In this document: positions 8,027-16,042 of the stretch, in pieces
Layout: each line of letters opens with the position of its first letter
Numbering within the stretch: the first letter of the stretch is position 1
Origin: a virus
DNA: 48,624 nucleotides
Reading direction: 5' to 3' (one strand)
Virus record (IMG/VR): IMGVR_UViG_3300031772_004323
Coordinates: 1-48,624 of that record
Made by a program: the position numbers and the translations under genes
The notes under the pieces: model-generated
What the model was told of the DNA's origin: nothing
What the model saw: the letters and a program-made list of their open reading frames with translations, nothing else
Databases searched by the model: none

Positions 8027-11000
8027 ATGGCAACAAATTTTACAAATCAAGAATCATTGGATCTAAAATCAAGGTCTTTATACGCAAGGTTAAAAAGGTT
8101 ATTTTCAACAGATGTAATTGTTCGTAATGTCGGTGGAAAATTACTAAAAATAAAAGATACTGATCAAGCTCAGTATGCTACAGACAGAAATACCCTTCGG
8201 GATAGATTTAATCGAGTAAGAACTTCGGGTTATAGTCAATATAGTAGAGATTTTACATTAGCATATCAAGCTTCGAGAATTGAGCTGTTTCGGGATTACG
8301 ACACAATGGATATGGATCCAATCATAGCATGTTTGGCATCAGACACTTACATATCAACTTTAAATGGAAACGTAACAATAAAAGAACTGGCAGAAAAATA
8401 TCCTAATGGAGAATCATTTGAAGTATGGTCATGGGATAAAGAAAATTGTAAATATACAATTGGTAATGCACATCACCCCAGAAAAACAGGAACAAAAAAA
8501 GTTGTAGAAATACATTTTGACAATAATACTTGTTTGAAATGTACAGAAGACCATAGAATATTATTGATTGATGGGACATATAAACAAGCAAGAGATTTAA
8601 AGACTAATGATTCTGTTATGCCTTTTTTGTATAAAAACGACGAATATATGATGATTAAATCTAAAGAGGGGAAGTATAAGAAGGCGCATAGATATATTTA
8701 TGAAGATGTTTTTGATAAAAATATAGATAATATAGCAATTCATCATATTAATCATAATAAATATGATAATAGATCTACCAATTTACAGGAAATGTCTATT
8801 ACAGAGCATGCTTTATATCATGGTAAATCGCCAATCACAATAGAAAGAAAAAAGATTATTTGGTCAGAAGAAGCTAAGAAGAAACAGGGTGAAATTGTAA
8901 AAGAAAGATTTGATAATCCTAAGTATAGAGAAAAATTTTCTTCTATAATGAAGGATGTTATGATGGATGTTAATATAAAGAAACGAATATCTGATACTAT
9001 GAAATCTGTTTGGAAAACCACCGGTGGTTATAAAGAAAATGCTTTGAGTGGATGGAAAAAATGGCAAGCATCCAAAGAAGGCAAAGATTTCATGTCTAAA
9101 CATAGTTCAAAAATGAATTCTGAGAGATGGAAGAATGATATTAATTATAAAGAGAAAATGACTAAAATATTTTCTGATCATGCTAAGAAATTGTGGAACA
9201 CCGATGGGTTCAAAGAAAAATTTGTAAAGGAGAGATTGGAAAATTTAAAATTAAAAATTGCAAATGACCCGGAATACACAAAAAAGACCTATGGTAAAAT
9301 TGGGACAAGGAATCCTAATTTTAATAATGAAATTACTAATGAATTTATTTTAGTAGAAGGCCAAAAGTATAATACACTTAAAGAGTTTGCTGATAGCGTT
9401 GTTATTGATGCGTCTAAATCTCCGCGATGTAAATCACAATTTATAAGGAGAAGATTGGGCGCATGCGGATATAATTCTTTTGATGAATATAAGCAGAAGT
9501 ACAATTACACTAATCACAAGGTAATAAAAATTGTTAATAATAATGAAACAAGTGATGTGTATGATTTGACTGTAGATTTCTTCGAAAATTTTTGTCTGAA
9601 AGATGGCATCATCGTGTCGAATTCAGCTCTCGATATTTATTCTGATGAGTGTTTAAAAGAAAATGAATTCGGTCAAATTTTGACTGTTAAATCCACCAAT
9701 GATAATATAAAGAAGATCTTACATAACTTATTTTATGATATATTAAATATTGAATTTAATCTTTGGTCGTGGACTAGAAATATGTGTAAGTATGGAGATT
9801 TTTATTTGAAGTTGTATATTTCTCCTGAATATGGAATTTTCTTAGTTGAACCTCTTTCTTCTTATAATGTTACACGGGTTGAAAATAGTAATCCTGAGAA
9901 TAAAAACTACATAAAATATCAAATCAGTTTTGAAAGTGGTGTAATGGAAGAACTTGAAAACTATCAAATAGCACATTTTCGATTGATTTCTGATAGTAAT
10001 TTCTTGCCGTATGGAAAATCCATGGTTGAGGGCGCAAGACGTGTTTGGAAGCAACTTTCATTGATGGAAGATGCGATGCTTATTCATCGTATTATGCGTG
10101 CACCAGAAAAAAGAGTGTTTAAAGTTGATGTAGGAAATATTCCACCAAATGAAGTTGACCAGTATATGGATAGACTTATCAACAAGATGAAGAAAATTCC
10201 ATATATAGATGAAAAGACTGGTGATTACAATTTAAGATTCAACTTACAAAACATGGTTGAAGATTTTTATATTCCGGTTCGTGGTGGAGATAGTGGCACG
10301 GCGATTGAACCTCTTTCGGGAATGGAATTTACCGGCATTGATGATATTGAGTATCTTCGAAATAAAATGATGGCCGCGTTGAAGATTCCGAAGGCGTTCT
10401 TGAGTTATGAAGAAGATTTGTCAGGAAAAGCAACTTTGGCCGCTGAAGATGTTAGATTTGCTGGAACTATAAGCAGAATTCAAAAAATTCTTATATCAGA
10501 ATTATCTAAAATAGCTATTGTTCATTTGTATTCTCAGGGCTATACTGATGCAGAGTTGGTAGATTTTTCTCTTGAGTTTGCTAATCCATCTATAATTCTT
10601 GAAAAAGAAAAGGTTGCTATATTAACGGATAAGGTAAGTGTTGCTAAAGATATAAGAGAAAATAAGTTATTTTCTACAGAATGGATATACAAAAATCTAT
10701 TCAAATTCTCCGATGATGATATTTTGAAGATTAAGAATGCTCTTGTTAATGATGCAAAACAAGAATGGCGCTTAAAGAGCATTTCAGAAGAAGGTACAGA
10801 TCCCGCCGTTGAATTTGAAAAGATGAATACTTCAGGTGCCGGCGGCGGTGGTCCTCCATCTGAAGGTGGTGCTGGTGAAGGCTTCCCTGGAGAGCCAGGT
10901 GGACCTCCAGAACCGGGTGGTGCACCAGGCGGTGAAGCTCCTCCGGGTGCCCAAAAGGTTGGGGGAGGGCCTGAGACTCCGGAAGCTGGTGCTGGAAAGG

Positions 11001-11332
11001 AATTGCCTCCACTTACAGAAAAGGCAATTCGGCCATCGCAAGAAGGTGAAAAAAATGCTAAAGATTATCCATTTGGTGAAGACCCACTTGGAAGTCTTGA
11101 AAACAATGCTGATTACAGGAAAAATCCTTTGCAATATAAATACAAAAAAAATTCCCCTCTTGGATTTGAAAGTGTAAATGTAGATCCTAGAAAACTTCTT
11201 CCCCATGTAAATCTAAAAAGTCTAGCAATGTTTCTAAAAAATGATGAAAAACGAGAATTATTACAAGAAAATAAAGATAATGGAAGTAAATCTAAGTCTA
11301 TGTTGGACGAAACTAATATAAGAGGAGAATAA
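8027..11332 (+). CDS. Portal protein (T4 gp20-like) interrupted by an intein
   Basis: The 1101-residue precursor has an N-extein (1-101), an intein (102-532) and a C-extein (533-1101). The exteins join as MDMDPIIA/SALDIYSDE, the conserved segment of T4-like portals, giving a spliced product of about 670 residues (T4 gp20 is 524). The C-extein shows portal features: WSWTRNMCKYGDFYLKL, the HRIMRAPEKRVFKVDVG segment and LSYEEDLSGKATLAAEDVRFA. After about residue 925 there is an unusual Gly/Pro/Glu-rich tract, then a Lys-rich tail, so the protein is longer than T4 gp20 at the C-terminus. As dodecamer it forms the DNA channel and nucleates head assembly. It is followed by the head-core genes. Confidence 0.93.
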   Translation: MATNFTNQESLDLKSRSLYARLKRLFSTDVIVRNVGGKLLKIKDTDQAQYATDRNTLRDRFNRVRTSGYSQYSRDFTLAYQASRIELFRDYDTMDMDPIIACLASDTYISTLNGNVTIKELAEKYPNGESFEVWSWDKENCKYTIGNAHHPRKTGTKKVVEIHFDNNTCLKCTEDHRILLIDGTYKQARDLKTNDSVMPFLYKNDEYMMIKSKEGKYKKAHRYIYEDVFDKNIDNIAIHHINHNKYDNRSTNLQEMSITEHALYHGKSPITIERKKIIWSEEAKKKQGEIVKERFDNPKYREKFSSIMKDVMMDVNIKKRISDTMKSVWKTTGGYKENALSGWKKWQASKEGKDFMSKHSSKMNSERWKNDINYKEKMTKIFSDHAKKLWNTDGFKEKFVKERLENLKLKIANDPEYTKKTYGKIGTRNPNFNNEITNEFILVEGQKYNTLKEFADSVVIDASKSPRCKSQFIRRRLGACGYNSFDEYKQKYNYTNHKVIKIVNNNETSDVYDLTVDFFENFCLKDGIIVSNSALDIYSDECLKENEFGQILTVKSTNDNIKKILHNLFYDILNIEFNLWSWTRNMCKYGDFYLKLYISPEYGIFLVEPLSSYNVTRVENSNPENKNYIKYQISFESGVMEELENYQIAHFRLISDSNFLPYGKSMVEGARRVWKQLSLMEDAMLIHRIMRAPEKRVFKVDVGNIPPNEVDQYMDRLINKMKKIPYIDEKTGDYNLRFNLQNMVEDFYIPVRGGDSGTAIEPLSGMEFTGIDDIEYLRNKMMAALKIPKAFLSYEEDLSGKATLAAEDVRFAGTISRIQKILISELSKIAIVHLYSQGYTDAELVDFSLEFANPSIILEKEKVAILTDKVSVAKDIRENKLFSTEWIYKNLFKFSDDDILKIKNALVNDAKQEWRLKSISEEGTDPAVEFEKMNTSGAGGGGPPSEGGAGEGFPGEPGGPPEPGGAPGGEAPPGAQKVGGGPETPEAGAGKELPPLTEKAIRPSQEGEKNAKDYPFGEDPLGSLENNADYRKNPLQYKYKKNSPLGFESVNVDPRKLLPHVNLKSLAMFLKNDEKRELLQENKDNGSKSKSMLDETNIRGE
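8330..9622 (+). mobile_element. Intein with HNH homing endonuclease in the portal gene
   Basis: A 431-residue in-frame insertion begins at C102 (block A: CLASDTYISTLNG) and ends at N532 (block F: DVYDLTVDFFENFCLKDG; block G: IIVSN) before extein Ser533. Block B has the TEDH motif (CTEDHRILLIDG). The residue before the terminal Asn is Ser rather than the usual His. The centre carries an HNH motif (IHHINHNKYDNRSTNL, near residues 237-252) followed by repeated basic helices of NUMOD type. It should self-splice and home into intein-less portal genes. DNA in the insert is richer in AT than the flanking extein. Confidence 0.93.
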
Positions 11333-11367
11333 TATTCATAAAATGTATATTTTGTGAAATATTATAA

Positions 11368-11375
11368 TATTTATA
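11368..11375 (+). promoter_or_regulatory. TATTTATA motif, candidate late promoter
   Basis: Exact motif, 14 nt before the ATG at 11390. An AAGGAA ribosome-binding site lies between motif and start, so a transcript beginning just downstream would still carry it. Confidence 0.5.
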
Positions 11376-11389
11376 ATTAAGGAAATTAT

Positions 11390-12268
11390 ATGGAAAGCAA
11401 ATCTAAGCATTCAAAATTCAAGAATACTGGTATATTATTTGAATTATTAACAAGGCAGGTCACGTCGGACATTCTATCTGGGAAGGATGATAGCAAAGCA
11501 AAAGATTTACTTTTCAAGTATTTTAATGAATCCCGCGAAATAGGCAGAGAGTGGCAACTTTATAACTTCTTGGTAAATGAGCAGTTAAAGAATGAAACCA
11601 CCGCTGACCGAGCAATTAACATTGCTATGCGTTCTAGAGAAAAAATAAATAACAAAAAACTTGCAGAAGAAAAATATTCATTGATTAAAGAGATTAAAGA
11701 AACTTATCCAATTGATAAATTTTTAAAGTCGAGTATTAAAAACTATAAAGTTCACGCTTCAATTTATAAGGTGTTTGAAAACCATTTAAATAACAATTTT
11801 GACGCAAAAGAAGTAATTCAAGCAAGAACATGTTTAGTTGAGAATTTGGTAAATAAAAAAGATGTTAAAAATGTTAATGATCAACTCATGGAAATCTTTA
11901 AAAATCAAAAGGAAGAAATTAGATTGCTTTCCTATAAACTTTTGGTTGAAAAGGTGAATAAGAAGTATAAAGACTTGAATAAGAATCAAAAAGATATTTT
12001 GCGTGAATATATTAATTCGGTTTCAAATACAAATTCTCTTCCTGAGTTTTTAGCGAAAGAGCGTGAGTTTGTCGTGAATGAATTATCCACTCTGGCAAAA
12101 GAGATCCCAGCAAAAATAACAAATATTAAGTTAAATGAAGCTCTCCATCAAATCAATGGCCTTGATTTTTCTAAAGGTGTAAAGGATAGTCATATAAGTA
12201 TACTATTGCTTTCTCATGAACTTATTAAAGAAATACGGAGTAAAATAATTTCCAATGACAAAAAATAA
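11390..12268 (+). CDS. Conserved head-module protein of unknown function
   Basis: A 292-residue, strongly helical and Lys/Glu-rich protein without recognisable enzymatic motif. It begins MESKSKHSKFKNTGILFELL, a start I associate with uncharacterised proteins beside portal genes in environmental T4-like phages. It lies between portal and prohead protease, where T4 has the small core genes 67 and 68, so a prohead-core or assembly role is plausible from position only. Start supported by TTAAGGAAATTAT upstream. It overlaps the next gene by 14 nt. Confidence 0.7.
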   Translation: MESKSKHSKFKNTGILFELLTRQVTSDILSGKDDSKAKDLLFKYFNESREIGREWQLYNFLVNEQLKNETTADRAINIAMRSREKINNKKLAEEKYSLIKEIKETYPIDKFLKSSIKNYKVHASIYKVFENHLNNNFDAKEVIQARTCLVENLVNKKDVKNVNDQLMEIFKNQKEEIRLLSYKLLVEKVNKKYKDLNKNQKDILREYINSVSNTNSLPEFLAKEREFVVNELSTLAKEIPAKITNIKLNEALHQINGLDFSKGVKDSHISILLLSHELIKEIRSKIISNDKK

Positions 12269-12974
12269 ATTTAAAACACTGTTAAGACCATTGATTAATG
12301 AAGTAATGGACGAAATCGGTTCTTCTGGAGAAGCGCAACGGCAGTGTGAAAAATGCAAGCGGGTCGTTCCAACTGATAGTCATGGCTATGTAGAAGGTTG
12401 GGTTTGTCCAGCTTGTCGTGGTGAAGGAACAATTGGTGCATCCAGCGAAAATATAGATGAAGTATCTGTGACGGGTGGGGTTGATGCCCCAGCAACTAAG
12501 TTTGCCTTTGGTAAGGTTAAAGATCGTGTATCAAGACAAGCCGGATATATTCCTGTTATGTCTGAAAAACAGCAATTGAATGAAAATGTAAATTTTGATG
12601 TAAGACGAGAATTTTTTAATTATACAACAAAATCACAAAAATTGAAGTTAGATTTTGAAGCTATATTAAGCAGAAAGCTTACAGGTAAAAAGGTTCTTGT
12701 GCGCGCTAAAAAAGGTGTAAAAACAAACATTTATATTAAAAACTATGAAGTAGATGTAGCTAGTGTTCAGTTTGACGACTATGATATTATTCTTAAAGAT
12801 AAAGGCGGAAAAGCATATTTTGTAGATAAAAACTTTATGATTGAAATAGTTGAGCCCGCCGCTCCCGCTGCGCAAGCAAAGCCAGCTGCTGAAGTACCTG
12901 CTGCGCCGGCTGCTAAAAAGCCAGAAGCGCCAATAGTTAAAGATAAAACTTTATCTGGAGAAATCAATAAGTAA
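12255..12974 (+). CDS. Zinc-ribbon protein with Ala/Pro-rich tail in the head module
   Basis: A 239-residue protein of unknown function. The N-terminus MTKNKFKTLLRPLINEVMDE resembles the amphipathic tag shared by other small proteins of this window, ending in a gp21-like LINE site. Then comes a zinc ribbon C-x2-C...C-x2-C (QCEKCKR / VCPACRG, about residues 30-56), a beta-rich central domain (about 120-195) and an Ala/Pro-rich tail containing repeats of PAAP. It overlaps the upstream gene by 14 nt and is separated by a single base from the protease start. It could be a head-core component or packaged cargo; both are inference. Confidence 0.65.
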   Translation: MTKNKFKTLLRPLINEVMDEIGSSGEAQRQCEKCKRVVPTDSHGYVEGWVCPACRGEGTIGASSENIDEVSVTGGVDAPATKFAFGKVKDRVSRQAGYIPVMSEKQQLNENVNFDVRREFFNYTTKSQKLKLDFEAILSRKLTGKKVLVRAKKGVKTNIYIKNYEVDVASVQFDDYDIILKDKGGKAYFVDKNFMIEIVEPAAPAAQAKPAAEVPAAPAAKKPEAPIVKDKTLSGEINK

Positions 12975-12975
12975 T

Positions 12976-13614
12976 ATGGAAAGACAACTTTTAATAAATT
13001 GTATAGAATTCGTACAGATAAAAGAACCTCTGAATGAAACTCAATTAAATCAAATTTCTACTCCTGCTGATGGGAAGGTTATTGTCAAGGGAATTTTACA
13101 GAGAAAAAGTAGTGAAAATCAAAATGGCCGTGTTTATCCAGATGATGTATTGATGCGTGAAGTTGGCAAATATGATGAAAATTTTGTAAAGCAAAAGAGG
13201 GCTATGGGTGAGCTTGACCATCCAGAAAGCACCGTTGTCAATCTTAAAAATGTTAGCCATAATGTTAAAAAGATGTGGTGGAGTGGAGACAATCTTCTTG
13301 GAGAAGTGGAAATATTAACTACGCCAAGTGGAAATATTCTTAAAGAATTGTTTCGATGTGGAATTACCATTGGAATATCCAGCCGTGGATTGGGCAGTGT
13401 AAAACAGCTAAAAGAAGGAACAGTAGAAGTCCAAGATGATTTTGAACTTATTGCTTTCGATTTTGTTAGCAATCCATCAACCGTCGGCGCATTTATGCAT
13501 CCTGAGATTGGTTCTAATTTGAATGAATCCAAGGAACTTGTATATAATAATGTTACAAATCAATGGCAAGATGTAGATAATTTGATTTACGAAATATTAA
13601 ATGAAATAAAATAA
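12976..13614 (+). CDS. Prohead core maturation protease (T4 gp21-like)
   Basis: Serine protease of the phage prohead protease family, 212 residues, as in T4 gp21. Catalytic candidates are H82 in GELDHPE and S135/S136 in GISSRG, in the order and spacing of the family; the FDFVSNPS segment near residue 157 is also typical. It cleaves scaffold, capsid and internal proteins after (Leu/Ile)-x-Glu during head maturation. The ATG follows the preceding stop by one base (TAATATG), which indicates translational coupling. The cleavage specificity links it to the tagged proteins discussed in the findings. Confidence 0.92.
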   Translation: MERQLLINCIEFVQIKEPLNETQLNQISTPADGKVIVKGILQRKSSENQNGRVYPDDVLMREVGKYDENFVKQKRAMGELDHPESTVVNLKNVSHNVKKMWWSGDNLLGEVEILTTPSGNILKELFRCGITIGISSRGLGSVKQLKEGTVEVQDDFELIAFDFVSNPSTVGAFMHPEIGSNLNESKELVYNNVTNQWQDVDNLIYEILNEIK

Positions 13615-13628
13615 CGCCTCCTTGTCTG

Positions 13629-13636
13629 TATTTATA
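13629..13636 (+). promoter_or_regulatory. TATTTATA motif, candidate late promoter
   Basis: Exact motif, only 5 nt before the ATG at 13642. Confidence 0.45.
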
Positions 13637-13641
13637 TACAA

Positions 13642-13860
13642 ATGATAAAATTTTTCAAAAAAGATGATATAAATACTGTTCCATTTGTGGTGACCCGCCG
13701 GTGGAATTTAATGAGTGCAAGTGATGTATATTTGTTATATGAAGAAGGGTCGTGCCCAAATATATCATTATCATTAGTACCATGTAATACTTGTGATAAT
13801 TTCACATTTACACTTCTACCGATATATGAATGTTTATCTCTTGAAATATTATTATCTTAA
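13642..13860 (+). CDS. Small protein of unknown function (72 aa)
   Basis: Encodes 72 residues starting MIKFFKKDDINTVPFVVTRR. The second half contains three cysteines (CPNISL, CNTCDN) that could bind a metal, and ends in hydrophobic residues. No family recognised. It fills the space between protease and the next gene and follows a TATTTATA motif by 5 nt, with no Shine-Dalgarno. The consistent position of the motif supports a real gene, but composition alone does not prove it. Confidence 0.45.
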   Translation: MIKFFKKDDINTVPFVVTRRWNLMSASDVYLLYEEGSCPNISLSLVPCNTCDNFTFTLLPIYECLSLEILLS

Positions 13861-13898
13861 ACCATTATAATTTAAGAGATAAATGTAAAATGGTTCTA

Positions 13899-13906
13899 TA
13901 TTTATA
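13899..13906 (+). promoter_or_regulatory. TATTTATA motif, candidate late promoter
   Basis: Exact motif, 10 nt before the ATG at 13917. Confidence 0.5.
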
Positions 13907-13916
13907 TACATAATAT

Positions 13917-14486
13917 ATGCCAGCAAAAACTGAAAATTTAAAAGTTAAACGAATAAAATTGTCTGAAATTGCTAGAATTGTTTTGGGTGAAGAGGTTGAC
14001 AATCCTATTGTAAAAAACATAAAAACCGTGGAAGACTTTGATACATTTTTAGATAAACCGGAAAATAAAGGCGAAGCATTTTATAAAGAAGAATTTGATG
14101 TTGTAGATATGATGGATATAAAACCAAACAAAAAACTTGTTAATCAAATTAAATATAGTAAGACTGATGAAATTAGTAGTAAGAATAAAGAGTTGGTCAT
14201 CATTAAAAAGCAAAAAAAATATTTAGCATTTTCTTCTGTTAGAGAGCCAGCCGATTTAAGTGCTCCAGAACCAGAGCCAAAGCAACCAGTCCAACAAGAA
14301 TTGCCTCTTGATACTGGCCAACCACAAAAACCACCAGAACAATTAGAGCTTCCTATCGAAAAGGAAGAAGAAAAAGATACAATTTTTATAAAAGTTAGCA
14401 AGCCATTTGAAGATCAATCTAAAACACTTGATGTCTCTTTGCTGTCTAATTTTTTGAATGCATTATTATCAGAATTTCAAGTGTAA
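13917..14486 (+). CDS. Head-module protein of unknown function with Pro/Glu linker
   Basis: A 189-residue protein. Residues 1-105 are mixed charged and helical; about 118-155 form a low-complexity linker rich in Pro, Glu and Gln (PEPEPKQP, QELPLD); the last 35 residues are a short amphipathic segment. No enzymatic motif is visible. The layout of folded domain, flexible linker and short terminal peptide would suit a structural adaptor, but that is inference. The next start follows its stop after one base (TAATATG). Confidence 0.6.
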   Translation: MPAKTENLKVKRIKLSEIARIVLGEEVDNPIVKNIKTVEDFDTFLDKPENKGEAFYKEEFDVVDMMDIKPNKKLVNQIKYSKTDEISSKNKELVIIKKQKKYLAFSSVREPADLSAPEPEPKQPVQQELPLDTGQPQKPPEQLELPIEKEEEKDTIFIKVSKPFEDQSKTLDVSLLSNFLNALLSEFQV

Positions 14487-14487
14487 T

Positions 14488-14826
14488 ATGTCAAACTACA
14501 ATCATACATATAGTTTAAAAGAACTAGTTAAAACCGATAAAGTTCCTACTGATGATTGGAAAATTACCGAATATGATTTATTGGATGATTTGGATTTTGA
14601 TTTGAGCCAGTTTGACATGCACTTTGAATACACTTTTCTTAGAACAAGTGATGAAAAATATTTAGAATTAAATGTATATAAAACTAAAGATAATATTTGG
14701 CATTTGGAAATACGAACCAAGAAATCACTAACTTCAAAGGAAAATGAACAACCCCCAAAGGTATTAGAATTTAAGACTTTTGATGGTATGATGAAAGCAA
14801 TACATGACATATTTGCGAAATATTAA
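14488..14826 (+). CDS. Hypothetical protein (112 aa)
   Basis: No family recognised. The chosen start (ATG at 14488) follows the upstream stop in a TAATATG junction; an upstream in-frame ATG at 14458 lies inside the preceding gene and is less likely. The protein is acidic in its N-terminal half (TEYDLLDDLDFDLSQFD) and ends with a helical segment (FKTFDGMMKAIHDIFAKY). Its predicted alternation of strands and helices suggests one small alpha/beta domain. Confidence 0.6.
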   Translation: MSNYNHTYSLKELVKTDKVPTDDWKITEYDLLDDLDFDLSQFDMHFEYTFLRTSDEKYLELNVYKTKDNIWHLEIRTKKSLTSKENEQPPKVLEFKTFDGMMKAIHDIFAKY

Positions 14827-14856
14827 AAGATATGCTATTTTTTAATAAATAAAGTA

Positions 14857-14864
14857 TATTTATA
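14857..14864 (+). promoter_or_regulatory. TATTTATA motif, candidate late promoter
   Basis: Exact motif, 11 nt before the ATG at 14876, with TAAGGTAAT in between as a weak ribosome-binding site. Confidence 0.5.
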
Positions 14865-14875
14865 GGTAAGGTAAT

Positions 14876-15511
14876 ATGATACAATTAAAAAATATAATTG
14901 AAAGTTTGAATTTAGAGAGTGCTGGCAATCATAAGGAGCCCGAAACCGATCTTGCTCCTGTACAATTTCCAAACAGTACCATTCAACAGCGAGCGATGTC
15001 TCATGGTGGCGAATTATCTCCGATAGGTTATCCTAATAGTACTGTGCATCAACAAGCGATGCGACATTTAACAACGGAAGAAAAGAAAAAGTTGATGGAA
15101 ATGGTTGGTAGTTTTAATAGTTATAACAAAATTATATACCGCGAGGGCAAACTTACCGATGTTGCTCGAGATTTAAACGAAATACTTAGATTGACTGAAG
15201 CATATCTTGTAACAGAATCAAATGATTTTGTTGAGTCAAATACAGCGAAACGACACATTAATGAAATTCGAAAATATTGTGATGGGTTTGCAAAACTTGC
15301 AGAAGAAGTTGAAGGTAAGCAAAGACAATTAGAAGCTCTTTATAAAGACATGGGAACAAGATTGGAACACTATTTTGAAATAAAAAATGAAGAGCCAATA
15401 GAAGAAGTAAATGAAGCTCAAAGCGTAGTTCCGACTGATATAAAGGATAGAATGTCTCCTTCTATCAGAGATCCAAGAACAATAAATCCAGTAACGACAA
15501 AACGGATTTAA
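14876..15511 (+). CDS. Coiled-coil head-module protein of unknown function
   Basis: A 211-residue protein. Residues 30-62 contain a duplicated segment (FPNSTIQQRAMSHGGELSPI then YPNSTVHQQAMRH), an internal repeat of about 22 residues. Residues 65-170 are predominantly helical and contain a coiled coil (EEVEGKQRQLEALYKDMGTR). It sits upstream of the scaffold gene in the head module, and such helical proteins are typical of prohead cores, but no homology to T4 gp67 or gp68 is visible. An N-terminal LNLES could be a gp21-type cleavage site. Confidence 0.65.
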   Translation: MIQLKNIIESLNLESAGNHKEPETDLAPVQFPNSTIQQRAMSHGGELSPIGYPNSTVHQQAMRHLTTEEKKKLMEMVGSFNSYNKIIYREGKLTDVARDLNEILRLTEAYLVTESNDFVESNTAKRHINEIRKYCDGFAKLAEEVEGKQRQLEALYKDMGTRLEHYFEIKNEEPIEEVNEAQSVVPTDIKDRMSPSIRDPRTINPVTTKRI

Positions 15512-15564
15512 ATCTGAATAAATCGCTCACCGAATCGTCTAATCATTAGCAAACGGAGAAAACT

Positions 15565-15873
15565 ATGAAAATGTTTAAATGGCTTGCCGGATTATGTGTT
15601 ATAACAAGTTTACTTTTGGCAACTTCTGTACAGGCGGGGAATTCCACTCGCAATAATAGTGGTTATAACCAGCAACGATATTATCAACCACCGGTGTATA
15701 ATCGTGGATATTGTCAGCCATATAGATATTATAGACCATATTGCCGTGGGACTTCGGTAATTTATCAAAGCCCATATTCATATCCATATGGATTTTATTC
15801 TCCTCCAGCTGTAATTTACTATTATCGGCAACCGATTTGGTATTATTTTGAAGGCCAATGGTATTGTCGTTAA
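15565..15873 (+). CDS. Exported Tyr/Pro-rich small protein
   Basis: A 102-residue protein with a clear Sec signal peptide (MKMFKWLAGLCVITSLLLAT, likely cleavage after SVQA, residue 24). The mature 78 residues are extremely rich in Tyr, Pro, Arg and Asn, with three cysteines and repeated patterns such as RYYQPP, YRYYRPY and YSYPYG. The family is not recognised. Similar Tyr-rich secreted peptides can be wall- or envelope-associated. It sits inside the head-assembly block although it would leave the cytoplasm. The start has ACGGAGAAAACT upstream, a good Shine-Dalgarno. Confidence 0.7.
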   Translation: MKMFKWLAGLCVITSLLLATSVQAGNSTRNNSGYNQQRYYQPPVYNRGYCQPYRYYRPYCRGTSVIYQSPYSYPYGFYSPPAVIYYYRQPIWYYFEGQWYCR

Positions 15874-15935
15874 ATAACAAAAATTACTTTTTTTAAAAAA
15901 ATATAAAAAAAATAGCGGTTTCAGAAAATTAATTA

Positions 15936-15943
15936 TATTTATT
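15936..15943 (+). promoter_or_regulatory. TATTTATT, variant of the candidate late promoter
   Basis: One mismatch from TATTTATA, in the 169-base gap after the Tyr-rich gene and 99 nt before the scaffold ATG. This gap also holds an A/T-rich stretch (15890-15912) and otherwise nothing I can name. Confidence 0.3.
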
Positions 15944-16042
15944 CTTATAATATGACATTTCTATGTCATTCCAATTGAAGACTTTATTGAAGTTTATCTA
16001 ATAACTTCAGCAGTGATAGAAAATAAAGGTTAAAAACGAAAT

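Noticed and set aside
8330-9622. Group I intron as an alternative for the portal insertion
   Set aside because: The reading frame stays open through both junctions and all intein blocks (A, B, F, G) are present.
10746-11206. Open frames on both strands opposite or shifted to the portal C-terminus (also 16423-16761 opposite the scaffold)
   Set aside because: They result from the Gly/Pro-rich and Ala/Pro-rich codon runs; the composition is low-complexity and the true frame is clear.
13853-13897. Inverted repeats (ATCTTAAA/TTTAAGAGAT and AACCATT/AATGGTT) after the 72-aa gene
   Set aside because: AT-rich, with alternative pairings and no T run; not convincing as a terminator.
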